Assembly: GCA_017506865.1 (NCBI GenBank) | Contig: JAFCMP010000368.1 | Coordinates: 310,001 to 374,000 of the forward strand | Length of the DNA stretch: 64,000 bases | Source of the DNA: Tribonema minus | Lineage: Eukaryota > Sar > Xanthophyceae > Tribonematales > Tribonemataceae | Direction: 5' to 3' | In this document: piece by piece, positions 47,301-58,177 of the stretch | Layout: every line of letters starts with the position of its first letter | Position numbering within the stretch: position 1 is the first letter of the stretch | Program-made: the position numbers and the translations under genes | Notes under the pieces: generated by a model | The model's database searches: none | Seen by the model: only the letters and a program-made list of their open reading frames with translations | What the model was told of the DNA's origin: nothing

Positions 47301-50300
47301 ACGCACTGCTTGCTTGCTTGTGAAGAGCGCTCGTTCCTCCCAACCCTACAGCAATATTTATGTTTTAGACTTCAAGTACACAGCAGGTGTCAGCTCTCCA
47401 CACGCACTACCTCCAATAATTAAATTCAAAATAAGTTATGAATAACTGATTGCAAACATTCAACTTCAAATGACTAGTGATTTTCGCGAGCCGCAGCAGG
47501 TGCGCAGCGATGCTCAACACGTTCCGCATTGAGGCACTTGCGCTTGCAGTTCTACGCTGCTCACCATTGCGACTGCTCATCGCAGGCTGACGGAAATTGC
47601 TGCAGCATCCAGCAACTCTCCAGAATTCATTGAGGAGTTCCACAAGTCGCCGAACGTTCGCGCACTCAACGAGTCCATCAAGGCGGCATGGGGCATCAAC
47701 GACGTGGACTGGAAGTGAGTCCACGTGTACTGGTTGGTGGTACACTGTACTGTGCCATACTGTGTGGTACTGTGGGTATACTGTTGTTGTGTCGCTCAAC
47801 GAGTCCATCATCAAGGCGGAGCGGGGCATCAACGACGTAGAATTGAGTACAGATGGACAGTTCAACAGTAGATTGTACTGTGCCGCGCAATACTGTACTC
47901 CATATGCACTGTGGTCGTACCGTTGGATGTGGACTGGAAGTGCGAACACACGTGAGCAGTTCAACAGTCGAGCATACTGTGTCGTACTGTGCTGTACTGT
48001 AGTGTACTATACTGAAATGCGGTTGTACTGCTGTCGTGCCGTGGCATGCGCATCAATGACGTGGACTGGGAGTGAGTGGGTACACGTACGGCGCACTGTT
48101 TGGACTGCACCGTCAACGGCACTGCAAACCTGATGTAGATACTTGAAGTTATGCAGCTGTGCCGTGCCCTCTATGTCAGGATCGCATTGGACTGCACCAT
48201 CACCAAGGCGTGCACAGGTTTCAGTTCACAGTAATTTAATTTTCTGGATACTGATGCAATACTGTGGAAATGCGCGGCTTCACACCCCCATGCACCTGGC
48301 GATAATCCCAGGTAGTACAGTGGAAGCACGCGGTTCCGCAAGGTTGACAGACAACAAGCAAGGACACACGAGAGCGGTGTGCTGTTGCAAGCTGAGAGTG
48401 ATTAGGATGCAGGCACGCAAACCATGTTGCCCAGGCACAAGAGACTGCTCGCAGTCAGTAGCAACATGGTGCTGACTACCGTGGTCCTAGTTGAGGGCCC
48501 TAGGTGCTGTGATAGGCTGACTGAGCACCAATCCAAGCCTACAAGCAACTGCTGAACTACAAGGTGTTTGAGCCGTTATATCCTGAGCCCAAAATCTGCC
48601 AGGAAACTGCAGAATGTAGCCGTGAAATGCGCCAGATTCCCACAATACTAACATCACTAAATTCAACTTGCACATATACATTTTCAGAAAAAGTCCCAAC
48701 TGAGTTTATAAACTGTGCCGTGCCCTCCCATGTCAGAATCACATTGGACTGCACCATTACCACATCGTGCACAGGTTTTAATGTTACAGTAATCAATACT
48801 GATGTAAGAGCAAACTTACTTTATGAATTCAACTCGAACATTCACACCTTCAAAGCTTCGCAACTGAACAAACTGTGCCGTGCCCTCTGTGTCAGGATCA
48901 CACTGGACTGCACCATTACCACGGCCTGCACGGGCAACGCGCTGCCGCCAGATATGACGCCAGAGCTCGTTGCATCAGTGCTCAACATCTCGACGTTCGT
49001 GGAGAACTACAAGCACTTCTACAACGACAATGAGTGAGTTTATTCATGCGACAATGAGTGAGTTCATTTATGAAAACCGCAGTGCTCAAGTGAATTCATG
49101 GTTTTGTGCGGAGCTGGCGTTGCGAATGCTCAACATCTCAACATTTGTGGAGACCTACAAGCACTTCTACAACGACAATGAGTGAGTGCAAGTGGCTTAA
49201 TGAATATTGCGGTACTCAACAGTGAATTAACGATTTCCTGCAGAGCTGGTGTCGCGGGTGCTCCACGTCTCGATATTTTGTGGGGAATTACTTCAAGTTG
49301 AAGCACTTGTAGAATAATAATGAGTGAGTGTTTCAACAAGCGCTTAAATTCATGAATGCTGGGGCTGGAATTTTCTTCCAACAGCTTTGTGCTGGTAGCA
49401 CGCTGTTGTTTCAATAACATACTTGTTTAGTGTACAGGTTCGCTAAATATTACAGGCGCTGCTGATGGCACAGGATCAGAGTATGCATGCATTGCGTTGT
49501 TTGAGGGTGTCAATAAGGCAACTTAAAGATGCGCTGCAGCAACTCAAGTTTGGAATAATCAGAGATTAACGCAGCGTGCTGTGGACGCCATAGAGTAAGA
49601 TGTTTTTGGGTACAATTTTTTGGACTTCTACAAAGTCTATTGGGGTTCTATCACAATTTTGGATAGCTTCCTTTTGAAATAAAATTCATCCTTCCCCGTG
49701 TGCGTTGCAGATTCGCCAAGCTGTTGCAGGCGCCACTGATGGCGGAGCTGTGCGGCCACGTGGAGTTAACTTCAACACTATCAACTTCAAAGTTGAAGAA
49801 ACGCTAATTATATTCAATGTTTGACAGCTGACTGATTGAGTTGAAATTCATCTTTCCTCGTATGCGTTGCAGATTTGCCAAGCTGTCGCAGGCGCCGCTG
49901 ATAGCGGAGCTGCGCGGCCATGTGGAGGTGGCAACTTCAGCACTATCAACTTCAAAGTTGAAGTTTGGACTGTGGGCCGGCCACGACAACACGCTGATGC
50001 CACTGATGGCCGCCATTGCCAGTAGCAGCTGGGGGGAGGGCAGCAAGTGGGTGCCGTACGCAAGTATGGTGGTGCTGGAGCTGTATCAGGTGACCACACG
50101 ATCCCTTTCCCCGATGCACCTGTTGAACACTGCAAGAGCCAACCTTAGCTTTAGCCTTTCCCCTCGATCTTCAAGTCCCTTCCCCTCCCGGCTCCGCCGC
50201 CAGGCAGCCAGCCAGTGCTAAAGTGCTAACCCTAACCCTAGTTATCCCAACCCTAAGTGCACAAGTGGGTGTCGTACGCGAGCACGGTGTTACTGGAGCT

Positions 50301-53300
50301 GTACCAGGTGACTGATTAGGTAACCCTTACCCTTTTACTGCTGCAGCTGATATTAAGCAGCACAAGTCTTGCTCCCCCCCTTCCCAGCTCCGCCCCTGGG
50401 CAGGGTTAGGGTTAGGGTTAGGGTTGTGCTAACCCTAATCCTAGTGATAGAGCAAGTGGGTGCCGTACGCAAGCATGGCAGTGGCGCTGGAGTTGTATCA
50501 GGCGCCTACATGTCTACAGCTGGCCGACACCAAGAAAGCAACAATCGTTCAAAGGGCACAATTGGGAACGTTCCCCGTTGCTACTGATTGCCTCTACAAT
50601 CGTCATCGCCGCTCGAAAGGGCACGCGCTTACATAATCGTAGCCCCGCAGAAGGCATAGTCTTCGAGGGCTACGAGGAGGCCCTGACACATTAGCAGCTC
50701 TCCGTCATCGGAGCCACGGTGGTTTGAGCTGACAGTTTGACACGGGCTTGTCAGCGTAAAGCGTAAGCGATTGTCTGTGAAAGTTTTGCAAACCGTGCTG
50801 GTTTCGGCAAGAAAAACTCTGCCCTAGTTGACTGCCAAATTGAACTGTCCTATGAAGCACATCGCCACAGACGGCGCTGCCAATAACTTCTACAGACAAT
50901 CTCTAGTGTTTGGCCTTCGCCACCTCTCTTGCAAGTCGCAGCAGCTATCTCGGCGAATTGGTTGACGGACGTCCATTTTTAGAATTTGTTTTGGGCTTGA
51001 TGTTAGCCAGCTGTACTACATCACTCTGACCGTTTTCCTGATGCAGTTCTAAGTCTGTTAAGTGTTAGGTGGTGGATTTCTTCCTGCCAACTTCGACTGA
51101 TGTTTGCTCAAGTAGAGGGGGGTGGTGCGTTTTTATAAATAAATATTTTTTGACGAAGTGTCCTGACCCTGACTTAGGGTTGAAGTTAGCGTTAGGGCAT
51201 GAATTTTTCCCTTTTAAAAATTGACCTGGATTGTGACAAACACAACAGTCCGAACCGCCACCAATCAATCGCGTGCATGTGGCCAAGGCGACGTGCAATG
51301 ACCCTCACTCACCCTAACCCTAACCCTGACCGTAACCCTATCTGGTCTGCCACGGAGCGACAATACCTAGTGTGTGAACCTACCGCTTCTCTCGTTGACG
51401 CAGGTGGCCAATGAGGCGTATGTGCGGCTGATCTTCAACGGATCGGTGCTGCACGTGGTCTGCCTGTGTGCATACCTACCTTGTAATACAAGTGACGCAG
51501 AGGATACTTATGGTTTGACGTATTCCCCACACCATCCTGGATTATTTAAATACTTGTAGATGATACCATTCATTAGCGGTATACCATGTGTGTGAACCTA
51601 CTACTTGTTTTATTCATGCAGGTGGCCAACGAGGCGTATGTTCGGCTGATCTTCAACGCAGCTTTGCATACATACCATGCAATACAGAAGACACGTACAC
51701 GCATATGAACGTACTACTTTTGGCATGTATGCAGGTGGCCAACGAGGCGTATGTGCGGCTGATCTTCAACGGAGCGGTGCTGCACATGGACGGGGGCTGC
51801 GCAGGAAAAGATCTCTGCGCGGTACAAGACTTCTTGGAACTGACAGGTGAAACTCCAACTTTTGTAAAACCTCAAGAAGCATATCTTTGCTTTGGTTTAC
51901 AAAACTTAACAGGATATTTGTGCGGTTCAAGACTGCTTTGGAGCCGACAGGTGAAACTTCAACTTTGGCAAAACCTCACATTTGTGCTAATACAAAACCT
52001 TTTGGAGCTGACAAGGTGAAAGCTCAACTTGGGGTGAAACCTCAAAGGACCTCTGTGCGATTCAAGACTTCTTGGAGCTGACAGGCGAACCTCAACTCTG
52101 GTAAAACCTCAAAAGTGAACTTCAATTTTGTTAAAACGTCAAATACATTTGTGCTGTACAAGACATCTTGGAGCTGACAGGTAAACTTCGATTTTGGTCA
52201 ACTCTCAAAGGGTCTCCAAGCTATACAAGGCCTTTTGGAGCGCAATTTGAGTGAAACCTCAAAAGATCTTTATGCGGTACAAGACTTCTTGGAGCCGACA
52301 GGTGAAACCTCAACTCTGGTGTTTCACCTCAACTCTGGTACAACCACAAGGGATCACTGTGAGGTGAACCTCGACTTGGGCAAAACCTCAAATGACAACT
52401 GTGCTATACAAGACCTTTTGGAGCTGACAGGTGAAATGGCAACTTTGGGTGAAACCTCAAAGGATGTATGTGCCGTACAATACTTCTTGGAGCTGACAGG
52501 TGAAACCTCAACTCTGGTATGGAAGTCATACCGTTGAAACCTAACGAAAGGATCTGTGTGAGTTGAACCAAAGGAGCTCTTGTGAGGTGAACCTCAGCTT
52601 TGGTAAAACCTCAAAGGACCTCTGTGCGGTACAAGACTTCTTCATCCTGACAGGTGAACCTCAAGACTGGCAGAAACTCCAAAGATCTCTGTACTGTACA
52701 AGAGCTCTTGCTGACAGTTGAACCTCAACTTTGGTAAAACCGCAAAGAATATCTGTGCTGTGCTGCCAGATTTCTTGGAGCTGACAGGTGAAACCTCAAC
52801 TTCAGTAGAACCTCGAACTCTGGTTGAGAGCACGTTTGTCTGAGCCACGCTGGTCAGCAATGTGTGATCAGGGAGACCTCTGGTTCTTCTCTGGTCATTA
52901 GGGTTAGAACTATGGGTTAGCTACAGTAGGGTGTCGCAGAAGCTGATGGTCAGATTAAGGGTCAATGGAAACGAATCAAAAGATCGTAGAGCTCTAGGTG
53001 ACGAGGTGTGGTTAACCACTAATCCTAGGGTTAGGGTCACGGCCAACACCAAAAGAATTGTTGTCGCTGTGGCAGGTAGAATATATGAAAACGAATCAAT
53101 AAGATCGTTGAGCTCTAAGTGACAAGGGATGGTTAGCCGCAAGTGCCTTCCACCAATACCCGTAGTTGCCGCTGCTGCAGCCATCGGCCGCGAGTCAAAC
53201 AGTACCACCACATTCACAGCAGTCAAAAACACTTCTGTGTGCAACCTTCTGAGGGTTCGAGGCATATTGGCTTGTAGGCATGGACTGTGCATTTCTTGGG

Positions 53301-55706
53301 TTAGGGTCAGGGTTACAATCAGAGCTAGGATTAAAATTTAGAGCTAGGTTGAAATTAAAGAGGATTGGGTTGTGGGCGTGGACCTGTGCATCTCTTGACG
53401 CTAACGGGTGAAAGGTTTGGCATCAGTGTTCAGAGCAAAAAAAAAAAGATGGCTGTGTAGGACAACAGAGGGCCAACGGACGCAGTGGCGCCAGCATTCA
53501 ACGCCAAGTTTGCATGTAGCTGCCGGCCTGCTTCAGCACTTACCCTAGCCCCCTCTTAAATTCTAACCCGCATCACGTGGCTCATTGCAGCCTGTATGCA
53601 CCCCTGCGTGGCAGCCGGCTGCACGGCCAGCAACTTCAATAAAAACACTTCAACACATCTCAGTTGTTTTCTGTTTTGCCACCTGAATGAGCCCCAGCCC
53701 CAAAACCTGTCTGCATTCTGCCAAACTCGGTGCTGTTTGCTTGAACGTCCATCCATTTCTAACTTCAGCCCTACTCTAACTTCAGTTTGTCCCTACTTAA
53801 ACTGCACGTTTCCTCTGCCCGCGCCGTGCGCTGCAGCCTTGTGCTGCAAGACCGCGCGGTGACCACTTGCACAGCGGCAAGTTCAGCATTGAACCTTCCG
53901 TTTCACCTCCTACTGTGTGAGCCTAAGCTCAAGTTTTCAGCGCTGCTCCACACCGCACTGCAGCCTTTGTGCCAACTGCACGGCGGCAACTTCAACAGCA
54001 TTCAATCTTCCGTTTCACCTCCTACAGGTGTGAGCCTACTCTAAGCTCAAGAGTTCACCGCTGCCCCGCACGCGCTGCAGCCTTTGTGCAAGGCCCATTC
54101 AGTTTTCTGTTTCACCTCCTCTGCCAGTGTGAGTGAGCCCACTCTACCTGCAAGGGTTTTGCCGCTGCCCACACCGCACTGCAGCCTTTGTGCAAGACCC
54201 CGCGGCACCCAAGGTGCTGTCTGCTTGTGGGGTTTTCATTTAACTTCAACAATACTATAACGTCTAACACCTTGCTTCAACTTTGAGCTTTCACCACCGT
54301 CTGCGCCGTGCTGCAGCCTTTGTGCAAGACCCCGCGGCGACCAACTGCACGGCGGCGCTGCCGCCAGCGGTGCCTGCGCAGACGCCATTGCCCACCGAGC
54401 AGCCGACAGCAGAGCCCGTAGCGCCCGAAGTGGTGCCTCCCGTGCCCACCGCTCCGCCGACGGAAAAGGTTCTGCCGGGGGGCACAACGGGACCCGGGGG
54501 ACCGGACGACGCGCAGGTGTGTACTTCAAGTTTGAAGTTGTTTATAGTTGGTGTAGTGATACACGGAATGCGCCTCCTGTGCCCACCGCTTCGCCAACGG
54601 AAAAGGCTCTGCCGGGGGGCACGCCGGGGCCAGGGGGGCGCCGAAGGTGCATACTTAGAGTTTGAAGTTAGACATATAGTTGAAGCGTTGTGCTAGTGCA
54701 GGCGTAGCGATGATAGAACTCTACTCCTGTGCCGACCGCTTCACTGACGGAGAAGGTTCTGCAGGGGGACGCGGAGAACGCGCACTCGCGTACTTCCAAA
54801 TTTGAAGATTGAAACCCTCACTTGAGTCATTGCATGCGCCATGCTTTGCACTCTGCAGGCAGGTGGTGACCTTCTCTCTGGCGTACTTCATGGCTGGGCC
54901 AATGGCTTCAGAGCTAGGGTTAGGGTTCACAATAGGGTTAGGGTTAGGGTTAAGCACTGACTGACTGTTCGAGTTCGCACTGGTGAACTTGAAGTTCTGC
55001 CTTCAACCAGGACAGCGCCGCTCGCACCCATAGGCGCATTTGCATTACACACAAGACACTCCTCACTCACGCGTCTTTCTTCGCATTGTGCAGGCCAATC
55101 AGCACAGTGGGCAGGTGGTGGTGGCGTTCTTTCTGGCATGCTTGTGACTGTCCTAATAGCAACAAACTTCTCCGCAATGTGCACTGACACTGTTTGAGTC
55201 CTCGTTGTAAGTCTGAAAGTGCCCCATTACAGCACGCACAAGACACGCTCCTGAGAACTGGATCCCTCACTCACGCGCCATTATTTGCATTCTGCAGACC
55301 AATCAGTACAGCGGGCAGGTGGTGGGGGCCTTCTCTCTGGCGTGCTTCTTCACAACTCACACACTAGAAACGCTCCTGAGAACTGGATCCCTTACTGGAG
55401 TTATCTCACAAATCCCTTTTGTCCATGGCTGACAAGAAAACGCCTGAGACCTGAATCCCTCGCTCGCGCGCCATTCTTTGCATTCTGCAGGCCAACCAGT
55501 ACAGCGGGCAGGTGGTGGTGGCGTTCTCTCTGGCGTGCTTCATCATCGGCCTCCTCACCGGGGCAGCGCCGCTCATCATCTTTCAGCGGCGGTTCAACTA
55601 CGAAGCAGTGGGGGGTGCGGATACTGCCGTAGATTCGGGCGGGTACCAGTACCAGATGCCTGAGATTTCCAACAATGTGCGGCGGAACCTGGAGACTTTT
55701 GCGTGA
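38161..55706 (+). CDS. Gene 4: type I membrane histidine acid phosphatase (5' partial)
   Basis: Twelve exons join in phase to about 620 codons: 38161-38327, 40845-40925, 41433-41585, 42380-42512, 44858-45041, 46252-46386, 47586-47714, 48896-49033, 49873-50089, 51735-51846, 54317-54516 and 55491-55706. Motifs in order are VVVRHGSRTP (catalytic His nucleophile and Arg), LEEGLQQHVANGNLLRDAY (the usual 'LT..G..Q...LG..LR..Y'), EVRLRSTDLQRTLLS (phosphate-binding RSTD..RT), AGHDNTLMPLMAA (HD proton donor), YVRLIFNGAVLHMDGGC, a Pro/Thr-rich stalk, one transmembrane helix (VVVAFSLACFIIGLL) and a 40-residue tail. Nine N-x-S/T sequons fit a lumenal or surface domain. This is the architecture of lysosomal/prostatic acid phosphatases, which hydrolyse phosphomonoesters. 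The signal-peptide exon is not located upstream. Confidence 0.85.
39700..39727. repeat. Interstitial CCCTAA block
   Basis: CCCTAACCCTAACCCTAA in the intron before the RHGSRTP exon. Other blocks in the same intron lie at about 39,296-39,330 and 39,541-39,562. Confidence 0.85.
40100..40830. repeat. Short-unit minisatellite before the RHGSRTP exon
   Basis: Irregular repeats of 'cacggctcaactgctacatcaacgctcag' with units of 12-30 bp fill the end of the intron. Two decayed copies of the acceptor ('cgcgcaggtggtcgtgagg', 'cgcgcaggtggcagttgg') are embedded at about 40,567 and 40,693. The long open frames here are produced by the repeat. Confidence 0.75.
40845..40925 (+). CDS. Acid phosphatase, RHGSRTP exon
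   Basis: A 27-codon, phase 0/0 exon, VVVRHGSRTPWGAFSCWRDY then DVQWDCN, with the family signature. Three decayed copies of its 3' part plus donor follow at about 41,060-41,325, each next to TTAGGG-like blocks. Confidence 0.85.
41433..41585 (+). CDS. Acid phosphatase, third exon
   Basis: A 51-codon, phase 0/0 exon (TTTVERPSPVVLTNGSYIGD, FRKLYEDSGK, LLGGTCMLGQLL). It supplies the GQL part of the conserved 'G.LT..G' motif and one NGS sequon. Confidence 0.8.
42380..42512 (+). CDS. Acid phosphatase, fourth exon
   Basis: Codes EEGLQQHVANGNLLRDAYIC, FQDDLEAVSTLINGSASG; phase 0 in, 1 out. Four decayed 5' copies precede it (41,925-42,330) and about four 3' copies follow (42,660-43,740). Confidence 0.8.
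42520..43530. repeat. 406-bp tandem duplication inside an acid phosphatase intron
   Basis: About 2.5 nearly identical 406-bp units. Each contains two echoes of the fourth exon's 3' end with a donor (ACGCTCATCAACGGCAGCGC, atcaggtgagcg) and a CCCTAA block. Near-identity marks this as the youngest duplication among the intron echoes. Confidence 0.85.
44300..44760 (+). repeat. Decayed copies of acid phosphatase RSTD exon 5' end
   Basis: Three copies of 'cag', GCGAGGTGCGGCTGCGGAGC, ACTGACTTGCAGCGCACGCT and GCTGAGC at about 44,310, 44,487 and 44,665. They keep the RSTDLQRTLLS reading frame better than most echoes, so they could work as alternative exons. Confidence 0.8.
44858..45041 (+). CDS. Acid phosphatase, RSTD exon
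   Basis: Completes Gly and codes EVRLRSTDLQRTLLSGQTLT, then ARAAALDALYRPDANVNG; phase 1 in, 2 out. Three decayed 5' copies lie at 44,300-44,760 and four 3' copies at 45,100-45,700. Confidence 0.85.
45066..45100. repeat. Interstitial TTAGGG block
   Basis: Several TTAGGG-like units directly between the RSTD exon's donor and the first echo of its 3' end. A matching block recurs with the next echo at about 45,380-45,420. Confidence 0.85.
46252..46386 (+). CDS. Acid phosphatase, sixth exon
   Basis: Codes ASGNDTGIPIGVDLGLLTGD and YAVDRLYTNEQACPR; phase 2 in, 2 out. Decayed copies of the 5' end precede it and of the 3' end follow it. Confidence 0.75.
47586..47714 (+). CDS. Acid phosphatase, seventh exon
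   Basis: Codes LTEIAAASSNSPEFIEEFHK and ALNESIKAAWGINDVDW; phase 2 in, 2 out at gtgagt. It likely belongs to the helical cap domain between the RSTD and HD motifs. Confidence 0.7.
48896..49033 (+). CDS. Acid phosphatase, eighth exon
   Basis: Codes ITLDCTITTACTGNALPPDM and LNISTFVENYKHFYNDNE; phase 2 in, 2 out. Two 5' copies (about 48,150 and 48,705) and at least two 3' copies (to 49,330) surround it. Confidence 0.75.
   Translation, partial: DHTGLHHYHGLHGQRAAARYDARARCISAQHLDVRGELQALLQRQ
49873..50089 (+). CDS. Acid phosphatase, GHDNTL exon
   Basis: Codes FAKLSQAPLIAELRGHVEVA, LKFGLWAGHDNTLMPLMAAI and KWVPYASMVVLELYQ; phase 2 in, 0 out. HD is the general-acid motif. The GAAGTT repeat motif is read in frame just before it (SALSTSKLKF). 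Confidence 0.85.
50400..50450. repeat. Interstitial TTAGGG block with inverted partner
   Basis: GGTTAGGGTTAGGGTTAGGG followed closely by CTAACCCTAATCCTAG, so both orientations meet head to head within an acid phosphatase intron. Confidence 0.85.
51735..51846 (+). CDS. Acid phosphatase, tenth exon
   Basis: Codes VANEAYVRLIFNGAVLHMDG and CAGKDLCAVQDFLELT, matching the family's 'v.vlyNg......C....C....F'. Phase 0 in, 1 out. Two close 5' copies precede it and about ten 3' copies follow over 900 bases. Confidence 0.8.
51870..52800 (+). repeat. About ten decayed copies of acid phosphatase exon 10 3' end
   Basis: Units of about 80-100 bp repeat CTGTGCGGTACAAGACTTCT, TGGAGCTGACAG and gtgaaacctcaac. 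This is the densest echo array in the window and follows directly on the exon it copies. Confidence 0.8.
54317..54516 (+). CDS. Acid phosphatase, Pro-rich stalk exon
   Basis: Codes FVQDPAATNCTAALPPAVPA, then a Pro/Thr/Glu-rich stretch and GGTTGPGGPDDAQ; phase 1 in, 0 out. It probably forms a stalk between the catalytic domain and the membrane. About five 5' copies precede it and two 3' copies follow. Confidence 0.75.
55491..55706 (+). CDS. Acid phosphatase, transmembrane and tail exon
   Basis: A phase 0 exon: ANQYSGQ, a 24-residue hydrophobic helix (VVVAFSLACFIIGLLTG...), then QRRFNYEAVGG and a cytoplasmic tail with GGYQYQMPEI (a possible YxxPhi-like sorting signal) and TGA. Confidence 0.8.
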   Translation, partial: ANQYSGQVVVAFSLACFIIGLLTGAAPLIIFQRRFNYEAVGGADTAVDSGGYQYQMPEISNNVRRNLETFA

Positions 55707-57024
55707 CACTTGTTGCAATCACACACACGCGCACACAACACAGAGGTCATTTTGCCGAGCGTTGATTTCCGCTGTTTGTCGCCTGCTTTGCGTCCGTGCT
55801 GCGCAATCATGTGCTTGTGGCTTGTGCAGTGTTTTGTGTGTGTGTCGCGATTTTGTCACATCGCTTGCCGAGCGTCAGGTTTCGCTGTTTGTCGCCTGCT
55901 TTGCGTCCCTGCTGCGCGATCATGCGCTGCTTCTGGCTTTTTCATTGTGCTGCTTCTCATCTGCCGTGATATTGTCAGTGCGGTCGTGTACTTTTTATTA
56001 ATTCTCGCTCAGGTTGTGTACATGTATATGAGTATGGCACATGACTGCAGCTACCGCTTGCAGCGAACGCCACTGCCAATGTCGCCTGCCTTGAGGCAGC
56101 AGCGCACGCTGCGTAATAGCAGGTCAACAGACCAGCCTGCTTCTTACCCTAACTCTACCCTTACCCCAAAGTGTGTGGCTGGGTTGCGATCCTTAATGCA
56201 GGCCTCAAGGGAGGCCGGGTATACATTGTGTTTCGGAAGGTTACAAAACCTACAAAGCAATCTGCACTACGCCTACGCATGGCAGTGATGCTGCTACTAT
56301 AGGCACCACACTTGTAAAGTCAGACCATCAACCTCTGACACTCGCGCTTGAGTCAAGAACTGCAAGAGGCGTTGGGGGGGGGACGCCAATGCACATGCGC
56401 CAAGTACATGCTGCCTTCCGCCGCATGTTTGTGTAACGTGTTTGCACACTCAGTCTATGTGCCGCACACGCGCGTGCGTGTTGCATACAGCTTTGCTGTT
56501 CAATGTTAGCAGCATCGCCGCCCTATTGGCCGCTTTGCAATGTCGTACTATCGTACATTGCACCGTCTTTGTAACGATAAGCGAGGGGGGAGAATCTTGT
56601 TGTGATGCACCACTTTCACGTTGGTGTTATCATGCTCACAGGTGCATCAAGGGGGTATGTGGGAATCTGCCCCTTTATCCGCCCTATTAAGGACCACCTT
56701 TGGTCCCACGTAACTGCAACTTTGCAGCTTTCGTGACTGCCACCTACCATTTGTCTGTTGCCCACCAATGAGGCCCACTACTTTGGCTTTAGGTGCACAT
56801 GTGGTGTTGCCGACTGCTCACCAATGTTGCCAACTGCTGGCAGCTGCAGCAGCTCTTCTCTTGCTCCCTTGCAATACAATTCATTCTTCATCTGCAACCC
56901 AGTGTCAGCCTTCTGCCTGCCGCTGCCTTGCCTGGAGTCAACAAATGGCCTACGTCTACAGGGTGTGGGCTGACCTTTTACTGGTTCGACCACGACACAC
57001 TCAGTGTTTGGGGCCTAAAACTGC

Positions 57025-57546
57025 CTACCCCCACATGAGCATAAAGACAAAGCTAGTTTTATTCTCATTTTTAAAGGTAGGAATAAACGTTTGTTGAATG
57101 TACGTCTCCTGCGCGCAGCAGCAACACGGAGGCAGCGGGTGGCAGAGAGCTTGAAGGGCCTGGCGTAGGCGGTGCGTGGCAGCTTGATCACGCGGGCCTG
57201 GCACCACTGCAGAGGGCTTTACACGCGCAGAGGTGATTTGCCTGCTCATTGAGAAGCGAGAGTAACGAACCGAAGCAACGCAGCGGCGAAGGGAAGAGCA
57301 ATACTGAACGAGGGCAGGCCTGCTGGTATAAATGGTGCTAGCGCCTTTCCGTGACTTTGTGCTGTGCAGGACCTTCAGCTGACATGTAAATGCACACAGG
57401 AGCGCACCCGCGCAGCGCATGTTGAGCAAAGATAGACCAGCTGCCACTATCATCAACACCCGCAGTGGCAGTACTAGCAGCGGAGAACAGGAGTGATAGA
57501 AGGGCATGTGTACCCTCTCCAGCCACCACAAGACAGCCTCCGTCAT
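57025..57546 (-). CDS. Hypothetical 173-residue protein in the left arm
   Basis: An uninterrupted frame from ATG (MTEAVLWWLERVHMPFYHS) with a hydrophobic segment (PLLVLPLRVLMIVAAGLSLL) and a Cys-rich patch (HPLPPCCCCAQ). The equivalent in the right arm (from about 59,010, + strand) is frame-shifted. It is divergent from the exon 1 copy at 57,697, so the two could share a promoter. Real coding status is uncertain. Confidence 0.3.
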   Translation of the reverse strand: MTEAVLWWLERVHMPFYHSCSPLLVLPLRVLMIVAAGLSLLNMRCAGALLCAFTCQLKVLHSTKSRKGASTIYTSRPALVQYCSSLRRCVASVRYSRFSMSRQITSARVKPSAVVPGPRDQAATHRLRQALQALCHPLPPCCCCAQETYIQQTFIPTFKNENKTSFVFMLMWG

Positions 57547-57696
57547 GTCACTACCTGTCCAGGTTTTACGTGAAGGCAGGTTGTTGATCCATCGTGACCA
57601 TGATGCTCCCCTTATGCCCCCCCTCACCCCCTGCTTGTGCATCTGCCCACGCTTTGTCATCGGTGCAGCCAGTGAGAGGCACAGTGGATCTGCACG

Positions 57697-57879
57697 ATGG
57701 TCACATGGCTTGCAGCATCAGCTGCATGGCTTCGGGTGACTGTGCTGTGTGCAGCCGTTTTGAGCGCCCATGGGTTTCTGGCAGCTACTAGTGTCAAAGC
57801 TGCGTCCCAACGGCTGGCCCCGCACACAATGTTACGACAGAGTGTGCCTCCTCTTTGTTCTCAGTCAGCGCCTGGTGAG
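57697..57879 (+). pseudogene. Duplicate of gene 5 exon 1 in the left arm
   Basis: Codes MVTWLAASAAWLRVTVLCAA, VLSAHGFLAATSVKA and ends SAPGE before gtgagt. It is nearly identical to the minus-strand exon 1 at 58,859. A second exon (QISRYSVLPSVKCGADRKW) follows, but the Walker A exon is only present in the other orientation, so this copy probably lacks the ATPase. Confidence 0.5.
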
Positions 57880-58177
57880 GTGAGTTTACGCTCTTTCTGT
57901 TGCATACTGATGCAAGTTTTGTGGGTGCAGCAAATATCGAGGTACAGCGTCCTTCCTAGTGTCAAATGCGGTGCTGATCGCAAATGGCAAAACCTTGGAC
58001 CTAACGATGGTAAACAGCGACACAAATCACCACGACCCTGTGCGACTTCCATGTAATGATTGTGCCATCACAGTGCTCAGCACATCAGCGATGTACAAAG
58101 TACAGAAAGAGTCAGCACGGTTCACTTGCGGATGCTCATGAGGCGGAGGTTGATGATGGCTCATGCACAGTGTACCT

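Larger units (their letters stand above)
56325..57985 (+). repeat. Large inverted duplication, left arm
   Basis: Matches the reverse complement of the right arm along its length. Both outer ends share the ACCATCAACCTC / GAGGTTGATGGT pair, and both inner ends share the CGAGGTACAGCGTCC block. The arms differ by scattered substitutions and small indels, so they are not a simple assembly copy. Confidence 0.85.
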
